NCBI GenBank assembly: GCA_002189035.1
Contig: NEEC01000002.1
Coordinates: forward strand, 2,356,001 to 2,420,000
Source: Utricularia gibba
Lineage: Eukaryota > Streptophyta > Magnoliopsida > Lamiales > Lentibulariaceae
Direction: 5' to 3'
Length of the DNA stretch: 64,000 nucleotides
A model generated the notes under the pieces. The model ran no database searches and was not told the origin of the DNA. It was given only the letters and a program-made list of their open reading frames with translations. The translations under genes were made by a program, and so were the position numbers. Below are positions 1 through 12,472 of the stretch, piece by piece (within the stretch, counting starts at the first letter, position 1; each line of letters opens with the position of its first letter).

Positions 1-1
1 G

Positions 2-154
2 ACTGAGATGTTTGAAGGGGGGAAAGTGATGGCAGGTAGTAAAGCATGGATGAATCTCAAACAAAAGGAGATGGAGATGTACTTAGAGACACTGCAGGTG
101 AAGATGGATAGGACTAAGCTGGTTCTGGATGCCTTGAAGTCGGGGAACCTTTGA
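2..154 (+). CDS. C-terminal tail of an unidentified protein (partial)
   Basis: An open frame enters from the left edge and ends at TGA 152-154, giving about 50 residues. It is rich in Met, Lys and Glu (WMNLKQKEMEMYLETLQVKM, then DRTKLVLDALKSGNL) and looks helical or coiled-coil. The rest of the gene lies outside the window. I do not recognise the family; a coiled-coil C-terminus of a transcription-factor-like protein is possible, but nothing here proves it. Called because the frame is open from base 2, the composition is protein-like, and a non-coding 3'UTR-like stretch follows. Confidence 0.55.
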   Translation, partial: TEMFEGGKVMAGSKAWMNLKQKEMEMYLETLQVKMDRTKLVLDALKSGNL

Positions 155-1318
155 GGTATGCAACAATGTAGCTGAATCTGGCCGGGTTTGGGAATTTCAG
201 CCTTCAGTTGATTGTGTTGTAGTCTAGTTTAGCTTCCATTAGACCCTCGTTGGGGTTCAGCTGTGTCATATGGCCCTTTTGCTCAACTTGACTCTAGGGA
301 ACAATTCCCAGATTTTTGAGTCTCCAGACAAAAAAAGCCATCCCCCACCCACCTTTCCTGTTCTATTGTTTTCTGCAAATTGCACAGACGAAATCGAAAA
401 ACACGGCGGCCTTCTTGGCGTCATCACGTGCATCCGCCATCACCGGTGCGGTTTGAATGTGATGGGGTTCGGAGTCGATACCCAATGTATGAGAAACTTG
501 GCATTTCTAACGCCAGCTGTGGAACGGAATCGGCTTGAGGGTGGAATATCGAGGTTTTCTGGTGGCTTCACCGGCGGCGACCCCAGTTTCCCAATGATCT
601 GTCTACTTTGTGAGCTTTCCATCATCCCTTCGCATGGGAAGTTAATACATCATGCTTCTTCTCCCGTTTCGAGTTCAAAACCAGAGACTAACGGAAGCGT
701 ATTCAAGAAAGGGACAGTAACGGATTGAAGATTCAGCATGTTTCTTATGTGGAGCTTTGTGCGGAGAGCATCTCATTCTGCAATCTCCCCAAAAGGGGGC
801 AGCTACAGTTCGCCACGAGGTTGTTCGTGGTGCAAAGGAACGCACAGACGCGGCGGCGACTCTCCGTGTCCCGGCGTCATCATCGCCACTCCGGGTGCAA
901 TGCCCCCCTGAACAGTTCTTCACTTTCTGATCAATTTTTTCCATCGAGTAGCTACCCTTTCCCCGGTCTTCCTGTACAGGTTTTCAGTAAATCAATCACA
1001 AGGAAAGAGCATGAGAGCCTTGATCAATTCCAAAAAGGGAAAAGACACCATTTTTAGGGTTCCCCAATTGGGTATTTTTCTGTTCATCCAAAAGGTAACT
1101 GATTTCACTGCCATGGTGCGTAAAATACCTCTTCACCTGCTTCCTTTGTCAGTTTGACGAAAAGGGGTGAACTTGATCACTTTACCCCGCATAGCTTGAA
1201 TTCACATTTCAGTAACTTTTTGGGGAAGAAGATGATCAGCAGCATCCTGGTAGATCAAAGTGGTTGAACCTTCCAAGCTTAATAGTCTACAAGGGTTGAA
1301 TTGAAGTGCATTTCCCGT
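155..1318. other. Intergenic: 3'UTR of previous gene and upstream DNA
   Basis: About 1.2 kb between the tail of the first gene and the TATA box of the AT-hook gene. It contains open frames up to 152 codons (270-728 on +) but these overlap one another on both strands, show no recognisable domain and no convincing splice structure. I see no gene here. Confidence 0.5.
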
Positions 1319-1326
1319 TATAAATA
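1319..1326 (+). promoter_or_regulatory. TATA box of the AT-hook gene
   Basis: TATAAATA lies about 30 bp before a pyrimidine- and CA-rich stretch typical of a plant 5'UTR. It is well placed to start a transcript near 1350 that leads through a 5'UTR intron into the AT-hook protein. Inferred from motif and position only. Confidence 0.5.
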
Positions 1327-1754
1327 CCCATACCCCCACAGGCAATCACAGTGCCTGCCACTGCCACACGCATTCACATTTCACAGTTGGCAGCATTTCA
1401 AATAATACTTTATGCACAAGATTTACTAGATAGACCAGAGATACGCTTTCATACACAGCACCTTACAAAACCCAATCACCAAAATCTACGCCTTTCGACT
1501 GTCTCTAAAATCTCCTGCTCCTATCCACTTCAACTCTGTGTGTATTGGGCTGTCCGTCATTTGTTTGTTTCACCTCCACGCCGCGCCACACAGCTGCGGA
1601 TCTTCTTGTAGTGCTGCCTATTTTCATCTGGGCTGCTGTCCCTTTTCACTTTAGAGATCTTGGTTCACTTGTTCATTGATGATTCGAACGCTTTTTCAGG
1701 TCTGGGGATGGTTTGAAGCATTGGGATTGGTGATTTCTTCTGATGGTGGTGTCG

Positions 1755-2590
1755 GTGAGTATCAAATCTGGCCCTTTTGTGGTTTTGTTCTTCATCAGGT
1801 TGTGAACTTTTTATAGGCTATTTGTCCATGGATCTGCCTTCAATTTTGCTTGATTAGTTCAACAGGAAAACCTTGGGAGATTCCTTGTTTCTGATTTGCA
1901 TGTGTGTTGACAATCATGATTCATTGCATTTTGGTATTGATTCATTATATTAGTGTATGGCTTTAGCTAATGGATTTAGCCCTATAATTTGCTGTCTTCT
2001 GTTCGCCTTCTGTTTCAAGAATTTTGGAGCAAAAACCCTTCGTTGTTGGGTCAAGAACTGTCAAGAAACCTGTCTTCTAGATTTGGGACCATGACAGAGC
2101 TTAGTTTCCTCGTACTGAGCTTGTTTTTGTGGTGAAAATGAGAAGGGTCTGTTTAGGATTGGTTTTAGAAGTTCCACTTGTCCTGCATACGTGCGGTATA
2201 AGGGAAAATGTGCCTTTTTTTGGATGTCTTTGGGTGCTGACTGCACTTGATTCAAGCCTTGAACTTCTGCTGCTAACGCCTAGCCCATCTTCTGAGAATT
2301 GTCTAGAGCACCATTCGCTTGTCGCCATAGGAAAATGTGTCTTCCCTTGCATATTTTTGCATTCAGGATGCAGTGCATGAAAACTTTCACTGAAACAGGC
2401 GTCACTTGTGGTGTTGGAGACCAAAATGAAGCTGCGCCAGTAACTTCTGCTGCAGTTGGAGAGTAGAAGATCTGAATCACCAGATTCTCCTCTAGCCATC
2501 TTCTAAGGTGCCTCTAAGATCAGTTGTCACTCCAGAGCAGTCCGAGACGAAGAAGTTTGAATCGTTTATAGTTTCCTAAATCTTTACCAG
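1755..2590 (+). other. Probable 5'UTR intron of the AT-hook gene
   Basis: A good donor (CG|gtgagt at 1755) and a good acceptor (tttaccag ending 2590) flank a T-rich, ATG-containing stretch of about 830 bases just before the start codon at 2608. Removing it gives a 5'UTR of about 420 bases without the many out-of-frame ATGs. A further small exon inside cannot be excluded. Confidence 0.45.
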
Positions 2591-2607
2591 GCCAGTCTAG
2601 GAACACA

Positions 2608-2994
2608 ATGGGGAGAGGCAAAGCCAGGGGAAGGAAATTGGCAAGGACTAATGGCGATCATGGAAGCAGCGAAGAAGAAAGAATGCCGGCACGAAAGAGG
2701 AGGGGAAGGCCACAGAAGCTCTTCAAGGAAGAGATGGACGAGGATGAGAAGATTGAAGACGACGAGCATGGCGAGGATGTGTCATTTGCCAAGCACAAAT
2801 CCAGGACACCCAATGAAAAGATGAAAAGTGAGGAGAAAGCTTCTGAGCAGGGGAGTGGGGGGGCTGAGAATGGCGCTGGAAGCAAATCAAGCACCGAGGA
2901 GGAGTCGAGTAAAGGCACTGGCTTTCGACAAAACAGCGGAAGAAGGAAGAGCAAACCCCGTCGTGCTGCTGAGGCAGTTGTTGAGTGCAACTGA
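2608..2994 (+). CDS. Small AT-hook-like acidic/basic nuclear protein
   Basis: A single coding exon of 128 codons. The N-terminus MGRGKARGRKLA is basic. An AT-hook core, KRRGRPQK, lies at about residues 30-37, followed by an acidic stretch (EEMDEDEKIEDDEHGED), a low-complexity Ser/Glu/Lys middle, and a basic C-terminus with RRKSKPRRAAEAVVEC. I recall small plant proteins with the same opening and ending, but their function is not known to me. The RGRP motif suggests binding to the minor groove of AT-rich DNA, which is inference. The ATG follows the intron acceptor by 17 bases, and no earlier in-frame ATG is available in the spliced transcript. Confidence 0.8.
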   Translation: MGRGKARGRKLARTNGDHGSSEEERMPARKRRGRPQKLFKEEMDEDEKIEDDEHGEDVSFAKHKSRTPNEKMKSEEKASEQGSGGAENGAGSKSSTEEESSKGTGFRQNSGRRKSKPRRAAEAVVECN

Positions 2995-3190
2995 GACAAG
3001 ACAGCGAGGGCAGGCAGACATGAGATTGTTACCCCTCCTTCCATTTTGCTTCTTTTGTTTTCCTGGTGCTCAGAACCTGATTCATGTGAGATTTCCTTGA
3101 TGCTTGCATTTTGGTAAGCTTTCTGCCATTATGATAGTTTGCAGCATTATTCTATCCCGAACAAGTGAGAAGATCCCTTTGATTACCTAA

Positions 3191-3879
3191 TGGTGCGATC
3201 GGTTACAACTGTTCGGTTTCGGTTTCGGTTTGGCATCGAACGGTTTTCTTAAACCATTACTTTATAAATTACAGTTCATTATAAACTATGGTTTTAGTTT
3301 CGGTTCAGAATCGGATTTCAAAATCTTGAACCGAATTGAAATTAGAACCTAACGATTATTATTTAAATGAATAATATGTTTTTCAGGTATTCAATCATTA
3401 TAGATGCCTAGATAAAGAATTTTTATTTTGTATCATCATTTTTAGATGATTATGAATATCCAGAATTGATATTAGGCATTCTTATAAATCATTATAAGTG
3501 TTTGGTAAATTCATTATCATATATCATGTATTCACAATTCATGATACATTGTCAATGAAATTAGAATGATTCATGGTTCTCGATTCACGACTCATAATAG
3601 ATTGATAATGATTCAAGGTTCCTGATTTGAAGTAATTAAGAATGCTTACTAAATCCATTATAAGTGTATTATATATTTTAATAAATATTTTAAAATTTTA
3701 AATATTGTAATATAAGCGAACAGATAACAATTTCAAATTGTATGTTTGATAGATTTTGGTAAGAACCAACAATTCTACAATTCCAAATATATTGAATGGA
3801 ACCAAAATCATACAATATGGATGCTCATATCCCAAAATCAAATCGAAATTCGAAATGATTCAAACCGATTACATCACTA
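3191..3879. mobile_element. Degenerate non-autonomous hAT-like element
   Basis: About 690 bases of AT-rich DNA bounded by imperfect inverted ends: tggtgcgatcggtt at the left, and the reverse complement of aaccgattacatcacta at the right. Next to the left end is the run of CGGTTTCGGTTT repeats common in sub-terminal regions of plant hAT elements, and the right side carries the matching AAATCGAAATTCGAAA type repeats. The interior has repeated ATTCAT/ATGATTC words and no transposase frame. No clear 8-bp target duplication is visible, so the exact ends are uncertain. Confidence 0.5.
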
Positions 3880-4101
3880 TGATCACCCAATCAACGCCTA
3901 TAGGAGAAGGATGAGTACATGAATGTTGCATCTTTGCAGCCGGAGTGTGCATGGTTCCGATTCATACTTCCATCGGAATGCCATGCAACTCCGCCGTCGA
4001 AGATGGTAGGTATGACTGTAAGAATGTATATAGTATGTGTAGGAGGGAGCATTTGGGTCGCCACAGGACTGGAAAAGCTTGTCTTCCGGCGAGCCTCCTC
4101 T

Positions 4102-6892
4102 CTACCTCTTGCCTGAACGGACGAAGCCCCTCAGAGACGGGGACTGGGTGAGCGTCAGCGGAGCATTCCCAGCTTTCTGCTTTATTACGCGTCTAGCGAC
4201 GTAGCCCCGAATCCATGGCGTCACGTCCTCGCTGATCTTGATCATGATGAAGAAGATCAGACGGTAGACGATGATCATGCTGAAAAGAACACCGAGGTTC
4301 ACCCATTTTGATCGATTCAGATCGATCTGAAAAATGTACTTCAGGATGTACTCCCCCGGAATCGGCGGAAGCTCCGGTGGATCGTTCACGAACACCAAGC
4401 CCCTCAAATCATTCTGATATTCTCCCTGCGAATAGGTAACAGACACCGGTAACCCATTGTGTTGATCCACGTTTTAGCCGGAAAATCTTGCCAGTGAAGA
4501 AGCTTTTACCTGGAGAGCCCAATAGTGGAAGCTGATGTAAGTCATGGGATAGCGCCAGAATGGCTTTGGGATGTCGTCCGGGAGCCGGAAGAATCCGGAA
4601 ACAAGCATGAAAATACCCTGCATCAAGCATGACCCATCAGGTCACGATGCTGTACAGAGAACTTGGAGGATTAGAGACTGTGAAGACGGAAACCTGGATT
4701 CCAGCTCCGATGATAATCCCCATCAGGAAGTTCGGGACGACGCTAGCGATGACCATCATGAGGCTCTCAACCACAGTGACGCTGGCGTACAGCCCCAGGA
4801 TGAAGAACAGGAAATGCGAAAATCCGGGATGGAGGCCGACCATGTAATAGCAAATGGTTCCAGAGGCGAAGGAGATGAGCAGAAGAAACGGCATTGCAGA
4901 CAAGGTGTTGCTGATCACAAAGGCCATCACCCCGTAATGCCCATTGAGCCTTTCCCTTTGGAAAACCTGCCGCCACAGGGATGGATCTTAATGAGCATGA
5001 ATCACATCCAGAGATTGAGAACTGGAGTGCATACCTTCATGTCCTCGACGAATAAAGGGAACCCACCAATCGACATGAACGTAACGAAGCCGAAGACGAA
5101 AGACCCACATGCACCTCTTGCCTGAATGAACACAGAACAGGATTCATTCACCCTGAAAAGAGGAGCCTTTTCCCTCCTCTGTGCAGGTAAGGGAGTAATG
5201 GGATTACCAGGATGGAATTGGAGTCCATTCCAATGCGGAAGTAGATGGTGCCGATACAAAGTGTGACGATGATGTAAATGACGAGCCTGAGCCAGTAGTA
5301 TCCAAAGTCCCTTGACATGTTGACAAATGATCTTGCTGTTAGTATCACGGATTGCATTAGGAAACTAGACTGGCTCCCTCCCGATTCCAGCACAGTTCCT
5401 TTCTGCAACAAAGATCCTTGATCATCAACAAGAAGCAAGTAAAACGGCTCTGTTTCAGGTGAAGAACAGAAAAAGCTCACGATTTTGGACATGTGTTCTA
5501 TCCTTTCTTTAGCCGAGTAACAGTACTGCGATTTGTTGTATGTATCGACAAGTGTCCGGATAGCCTCTGCTGTAGTCACCTTTCCTAAGGGATCATTGTT
5601 CGACGCGAACTGAGGAAAAATGGGTTGCAGATTCAGCTGCTGAAAAGCCTTCACAGGGGGACCATGTGAGAGACAGCGAGGGAAAGAACTTTATACCCTT
5701 ATCTTCATCGACCCTTTTAATGTAGCTTTGACTTTGTCGAAATCGGAGTTGATGCATTGCAGGAAATGATCGGAAGGGTTTCTCAGCGCCGGACAGGGAA
5801 CCCAGCTTGAGCAAAAAACTGCATAAATGGAACTTGTTATGGTAAAAGTAAACTGTATAAAAGTGCAATTATCGATGCTTTCTTGCCTCGTATGCTTCAG
5901 AAGCCTGGCCAAAGTAAACTGTTCTGCCGCCGGAAAGTAGATACAACCGATCGAACAGTTCGAAAACCTCGCTGCTGGGCTGATGAATCGATGCTATAAC
6001 TGTTCTTCCGTCTCTCGATAGGCTGCGGAGTGTCTGCGTCACGAAGAAAGCCGATGCGCTACAGAAGGAAACGGGAGAAAACGAAGGGTAAATCGGTGTA
6101 ACACACAATCAAAGGAGTGAATTTGGAGAGTTGGTATCGGCTTATGGGAAAGAACCTGTCGAGGCCACTAGTTGGTTCGTCGAGGAAAAGGAGACGAGGC
6201 CTCATCAGAATTTCGAGAGCAATACTAACTCTTCGCTTCTCGCCGCCGCTGATTCCACGCAAATGCCAATTTCCGATGGCGGTATCGGCGCAATCCTGAA
6301 GACCCATTTCAACGATCGTGCTCTCGACCAACGCCCGTTTATCGGCAGACGACATCCGATCCGGCAAACGCAGCCACGCCGAATACGATATCGTTTCCCG
6401 CACCGTCAGGGTACCGATCAGCGTATCGTCCTGGGTGACGTACGCCTGACAGAACAACAAAAAGCAGGACTTTATACCAACAAACCACGTACGTTGCAGA
6501 CATGAACAAAAAGCCGCAGCAAAACTCGACACAAACCGCAGTTCCGAAAGACAAATTCGCTTTCCGGCCATTGAGCAAAACCGTTCCCGACAAAAACGCA
6601 TTGGTCGCCAGTCTGCCTGCGAGGGCATCAAGCAAAGTAGACTTCCCAGAACCAGACGGCCCCATTAGCGCCGTGAAGGATCCAGGGTCGGCATACCCAC
6701 TAAGCTTCTCCAAAACCGTCTGAGTCTCCCTGTTCTTGAGAGTAACCACCACCGTGAGATCCTTCCACGTCAACCTCGCCGAAACATCACCGACGAGCTC
6801 AGTGTTCCCCTTCTCCTTCCATATGGTTTCACTGAGCGGACTCAAGCCCCCCACAAACCCAGTCCCCGGAGACTTACTCCCTCGATCTCCAT
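4102..6892 (-). CDS. ABCG11: ABCG11/WBC11-type half-size ABC transporter (wax and cutin export), two frame breaks
   Basis: Ten exons on the minus strand: 6892-6537, 6445-6156, 6058-5887, 5818-5697, 5609-5481, 5402-5208, 5121-5035, 4966-4694, 4617-4510, 4425-4102. The nucleotide-binding domain comes first, with Walker [10 protein letters not shown], signature [10 protein letters not shown] and Walker [13 protein letters not shown], then a six-helix ABC2 membrane domain. This is the ABCG order. Near-identity to the wax/cutin transporter ABCG11 ([35 protein letters not shown]) supports a plasma-membrane exporter of cuticular lipids, working as homodimer or with ABCG12. Frame breaks: one base is missing after MEIEG at 6878-6881, and one in exon 4 at 5799-5800, making that exon 122 instead of 123 nt between two phase-0 junctions. 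With both restored the product is about 685 residues, the family size. No other ATG serves the main frame. Intron 3 uses a GC donor. Confidence 0.93.
5819..5886 (-). other. GC-AG intron (ABCG11 intron 3)
   Basis: The exon ends TACGAG and the intron begins gcaaga, ending tatgcag. The phase-0 junction joins the codons for QASEAYE to FFAQAG, the order known in ABCG11, so the GC donor is required. No GT near the junction keeps the protein sequence. Confidence 0.8.
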
Positions 6893-7020
6893 CCCCAAAA
6901 GCCAATCTCGCTTCCCCCTCAACCTCAACTAACACAGAGAAATCCACAGAAAACCTCCTCCACCCCCCTCCCACTCCAAATTACATCTTCCACCGGAAAC
7001 TCCACCCCCTAACCAGATAA

Positions 7021-8740
7021 ATATTCCAAAATCAACACCATATGCGGTTGGTTCCTGGTAGTGGGAGGAGAATCAATGCAAAGACGTATGGGTGGATGGA
7101 TGTTGGTGAGCCGGGAGTTAATGCCAAAATTGTCAAGGAGAGGAAGGAAGTTGGCTGGCCTCCTTTTATTTTAATTAATTAATTTTAAATAAAATCCCTA
7201 TCATTTTCAATTCTCTTTCCCCTCCCATCCCAATCATTTCGCAGTAGAATAATAATAAGAAAATAAAAGAGGCTTTATTAATATTATTCATTGAAAGAAT
7301 TAAAAATTTTAGATTTATGACATCACTGATGACTTCACATGGCGACAATACCTGTGGCTTATTTTTAATTACAATTAAATTAAATTGAAAAGCCGAGATT
7401 AATAAATTTGAAATGCACACACGCAAACAAAGTGACCGTTGGACAGCCAACTAACTTTTTAAATGATATGGGCCCCGAGGCATTTATTATCCATATGAAG
7501 GTGGAAACTTGGTCCGCAGCTGTGGACCGTGGCCCAGATCACATCCCACAGTTGACTAAACAGCGTGATTAAGGGCTGCTTAGCATTAATTAACTAATCA
7601 CATGTCCATTTCTTTTTTAACCCAGTTTGGTAATGTTCATATACTTTGATAATTACATTTATTTGATAATTATATATATATATATACCTAATTTTACCAT
7701 TTATATTTCTCAAAATTTTTTAAAGTTCGTTTGATAATGTGTGTTTACAGAGAATGTTATTTAAAAAAATTATAATTAAAATATTAATTAAATAAATTTT
7801 TAACATGAATTCTCTGCTCGATCTTGACATTTTATGTCTTCTTATGGTATCATTTTGTGTCATTTAATTTCAAATTTGTTAGATACACAAAAAATAGTGG
7901 GATATTAATGACATTTAATGATAAAAGAAAAGGAATAAAATTAGCATTTGGTGGAAATTTCTTTAAGAATATAAAGAATAAATGAATCATGTGATTAGAT
8001 GAATATATTTAATAGATTAATTTGTGTTTAATCATTAATTAAAAAAAATAATCTATACTGTTAAACATGACTTCTCACCAAATCAATCATTTAATATTTA
8101 TTTAATATAAAGTAATCTATGATGTACCACCAAACAAACACTTATTTTACTTACATAAGGTTTTTAATTAAATGAGTTAATTATATTTGTAAAACTATCT
8201 ATCAATTATATTTTTTGGATATAAACGAATAACATGTATTTTAATGAGAGCTAATGTAATATGTATTTATATAAATGTAAATTATTTAAATATATTATTA
8301 ATTAAATTACTATTTAAATAAATATTTTTGAGGTTTAGAAAATTATTGGGTGTATGAGTTAACACAAGTTGAATTTATTAAATTAAAAATTTAAAAATGT
8401 TTGTTGTTTTTAATAAGTTTTCTTTTATCAACAAAAATAGTTAAATGGGCTGAACAGAATGAGTAGACGAGGCCACTATTTGGGCCTCGTTAATGGTTCA
8501 GGCCCACATAAAGCCTCTCATTCAAGGACATTTGTCTAATTAATTAGCCACGAGGCTGCCAGAAAGGGTTTAGGAATGAATCGGAAATTAGATTAATTAA
8601 TCAATTTTAATAAAAGGGAAAAAAGGGGTAATAAGCCTTAGTTGAGCCCACGGCCCATGGGCCCAGTGGCCCATTTTCATGATAGTTTCTGTTCTTGCTT
8701 GTTTACTGAGACAGCTCTGTTAATTAATTAATTATTATTT
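7021..8740. other. AT-rich intergenic region between ABCG11 and the TCP gene
   Basis: Shared upstream DNA of two divergent genes. It is strongly AT-rich, with TTAATTAA-type words, a short (TA)n run near 7672-7686 and no supported gene. Transposon debris is possible (GTTTGG-like words near 7625 and CCAAAC near 8128), but I could not pair the ends. The stretch near 8590-8680 is less AT-rich and probably belongs to the TCP promoter. Confidence 0.5.
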
Positions 8741-8743
8741 AGA

Positions 8744-8750
8744 TATAAAT
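8744..8750 (+). promoter_or_regulatory. TATA box of the TCP gene
   Basis: TATAAAT lies about 157 bp upstream of the chosen ATG at 8907, leaving a 5'UTR of about 130 bases. This supports the ATG over the longer frame that would have to begin at a GTG at 8760. Confidence 0.5.
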
Positions 8751-8906
8751 TGGGGAGCTGTGGAGCTTGGCGGCCATGTGCCTTCCTGCAGTCTCCATAC
8801 TCCAGAGCACCGCCTACGCGGCTTCTGTCTCTCGGTCAATCATTTCCGTTGTCTTCGGAGTGCGCTTCCTTTTTGGATTGCGTTTTGGAGCCTGACGCGG
8901 GTTGGG

Positions 8907-9695
8907 ATGTTAACCTCCAATTCCGACGGGAGCAACGGCGGAGCCGGACCCGTCCTCCCAACAACCTCCGCTGCCGCCGTCACCAGCACTGTACAGAAAG
9001 TTAAGAAGCTCTCCGCTAAGGACCGAAACAATAAAGTCGACGGCCGAGGCCGTCGCGTCCGCATGCCCATTGTCTGCGCGGCTAGGGTGTTTCAGCTTAC
9101 GCGTGAGTTGGGTCACAAGTCTGATGGCCAGACAATCGAGTGGCTGCTTCGCCAGGCTGAGCCCTCCATTATTGCCACCACCGGTACCGGAACTACTCCA
9201 GCGAGTTTCTCCAATGTATCCTCTTCTGGGACACGCAGCTCCTCGCCATCCATCTCTGTTTCGCTTGACCACAAGCCGATTTCGCATTCTTTACTTACCC
9301 CGTCCCCTGCCCCCTTTATTCTCGGAAAGCGTATTCGTCCTCACGATGCCGGTATCCATCATCGGGAACGGGGTTTTGAGGAATCTGCTTCAACTACTGC
9401 TGCTACTAACTCCGCCGTGGCTACCGGAGGCTTCTGGGCTTTGCCGGCTCGGCCAGATTTTGGCCAAGTTTGGAGCTTTACTCCACACCCAGAGATTCTG
9501 GTTGCAGCAAGCCGCAATAGTCCATCCAGTCATCATCATCAACAACAAACTCATTCATCTTCATTGAGATTTTCGCAGCAGCATCAACATCTAAGTGAAG
9601 CCTCTGCTGCGAGAGTCGGTAACTACTTGCCGATCCCTCAAGTTAATGGGCATCACCTTGATTTACTTGCTTCTCTTTCTGGGATCCCGCGTTAG
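8907..9695 (+). CDS. Class I TCP transcription factor (TCP7/TCP21-like)
   Basis: A single-exon gene of 262 codons plus stop, as usual for class I TCPs. The TCP basic helix-loop-helix begins at about residue 36: [17 protein letters not shown] (basic region), [20 protein letters not shown] (helix 1 and loop) and [13 protein letters not shown] (helix 2). It lacks the extra residues in the basic region that mark class II, so it is class I. Matches outside the domain, [17 protein letters not shown] and the C-terminal [11 protein letters not shown] plus LDLLASLSG, place it with TCP7/TCP21. Members bind GTGGGNCC-type sites in the nucleus and act redundantly in leaf growth and cell proliferation. A His/Gln-rich stretch ([10 protein letters not shown]) precedes the C-terminus. 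The frame is intact. Confidence 0.93.
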   Translation: MLTSNSDGSNGGAGPVLPTTSAAAVTSTVQKVKKLSAKDRNNKVDGRGRRVRMPIVCAARVFQLTRELGHKSDGQTIEWLLRQAEPSIIATTGTGTTPASFSNVSSSGTRSSSPSISVSLDHKPISHSLLTPSPAPFILGKRIRPHDAGIHHRERGFEESASTTAATNSAVATGGFWALPARPDFGQVWSFTPHPEILVAASRNSPSSHHHQQQTHSSSLRFSQQHQHLSEASAARVGNYLPIPQVNGHHLDLLASLSGIPR

Positions 9696-10528
9696 TCCTC
9701 TGAATAGACGGATGCTCACTGAGCTCGTAATTGGATTGACAATGCTCTTTTCCTGTGGAATGCTTTTGCTCATGCATTGGGAGCAATCGAATCTCTTTCC
9801 ATTGATTTGTATTTAGGTTGAGAATGGTTTGTGCAGCTGCTGCTATTAGCCCAATAAAAGAAGTTATTGATTCTCTCATACATCACTCTTGTGCTCTTCA
9901 TGTTTTGTGCCGAAGTTCCTTTTTTTTCTAACTTTGATAGGTTTTTGCATGTTCTTGGGTGAAAAAGAAAGGTGCTTACTGATACCCAGCACGTTATTTC
10001 GGTTTCTTGCTGTCGTCGCTATCACCTTGGGCCAAAGTTTCACTCTTTAAACCATAAACTATCATCCTCTACGGTAGATTGGCTCTTGGTTTCATCTTCT
10101 ACACCTAACCAAACTTGCCAGTGGTGCGACGAATTCATTATTCTTTAGCGTAGAAATTTGAAAAGAAGAAAGCTAATCTCGTGGAGTCGACTTCCAGAAA
10201 GGTGTCATCTTCAAAATCACATGAATTGTCAATGTGAAAGTCGTACAAGGTTGGACTTTTTGGTGAGTATGTCTTAGCGAGTGATAGAAAACACCTAATT
10301 CGAATAAAGAACTGGTTTTGCTCCTTCCCCAACCACCTTCCTTTATTTCCAAGGATAAACGAGTGCTTGTCTGCTATGGCCGCAGTGCATCATCACGACC
10401 ACGTCAAGGTCAGGAAAACAAACCATTCAGTTTTCCCTGAATTATTTCGAAGTTTGAGCACACCGCACTTTCACTTTACCACAGGACCGTAAGTGAATCG
10501 GGAGAAGGAGAGCTATCGCCCAGAGATA
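9696..10528. other. Intergenic: TCP 3'UTR and ADH-like promoter
   Basis: Contains the probable 3'UTR of the TCP gene (to about 9900) and the upstream region and 5'UTR of the ADH-like gene. Open frames such as 10138-10332 on the minus strand have no recognisable feature. No gene called. Confidence 0.5.
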
Positions 10529-12284
<1,756 letters not shown>

Positions 12285-12417
12285 CTGATGTTCTTGTAGT
12301 GCTGCTCTGAGACGACAAGAAAGAGCAATGGCTTCCAATCTGAGGATTTTGTTTTTATTGTACAACGGCGATGGTGTCATCGTACGTTTATGACACTTTT
12401 GCCCCTGAGATTTTGAG

Positions 12418-12426
12418 TATATATAT
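12418..12426 (+). promoter_or_regulatory. TATA-like box upstream of the PSY gene
   Basis: TATATATAT sits about 50 bp upstream of the PSY ATG, only about 130 bp after the ADH-like stop codon. If used, it gives a very short 5'UTR. It may instead be just AT-rich DNA in the 3' flank of the ADH-like gene. Confidence 0.35.
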
Positions 12427-12472
12427 TAATTGATATTTTGATCGGCTTCCTTGAAACGAAGAAACGAAGAAG

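Noticed and set aside
270-728. A 152-codon plus-strand frame near the left end
   Set aside because: No domain, odd composition, overlapped by frames on the other strand, and it lies in what looks like 3' and promoter DNA.
4571-5125. A 184-codon plus-strand frame inside the ABCG11 region
   Set aside because: It is the antisense shadow of ABCG11 exons 7-9, which have clear membrane-domain homology.
4102-6892. ABCG11 as a pseudogene
   Set aside because: Only two one-base losses, no stop codons or altered motifs, and the same type of loss appears in essential genes nearby; sequence error is simpler.
7620-8160. A possible Tourist-type miniature element with GTTTGG/CCAAAC ends
   Set aside because: The two ends could not be paired over more than a few bases and no target duplication was seen.
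8760-8906. N-terminal extension of the TCP protein
   Set aside because: It would need a GTG start and overlaps the expected 5'UTR just after the TATA box; [10 protein letters not shown] at 8907 fits the family.
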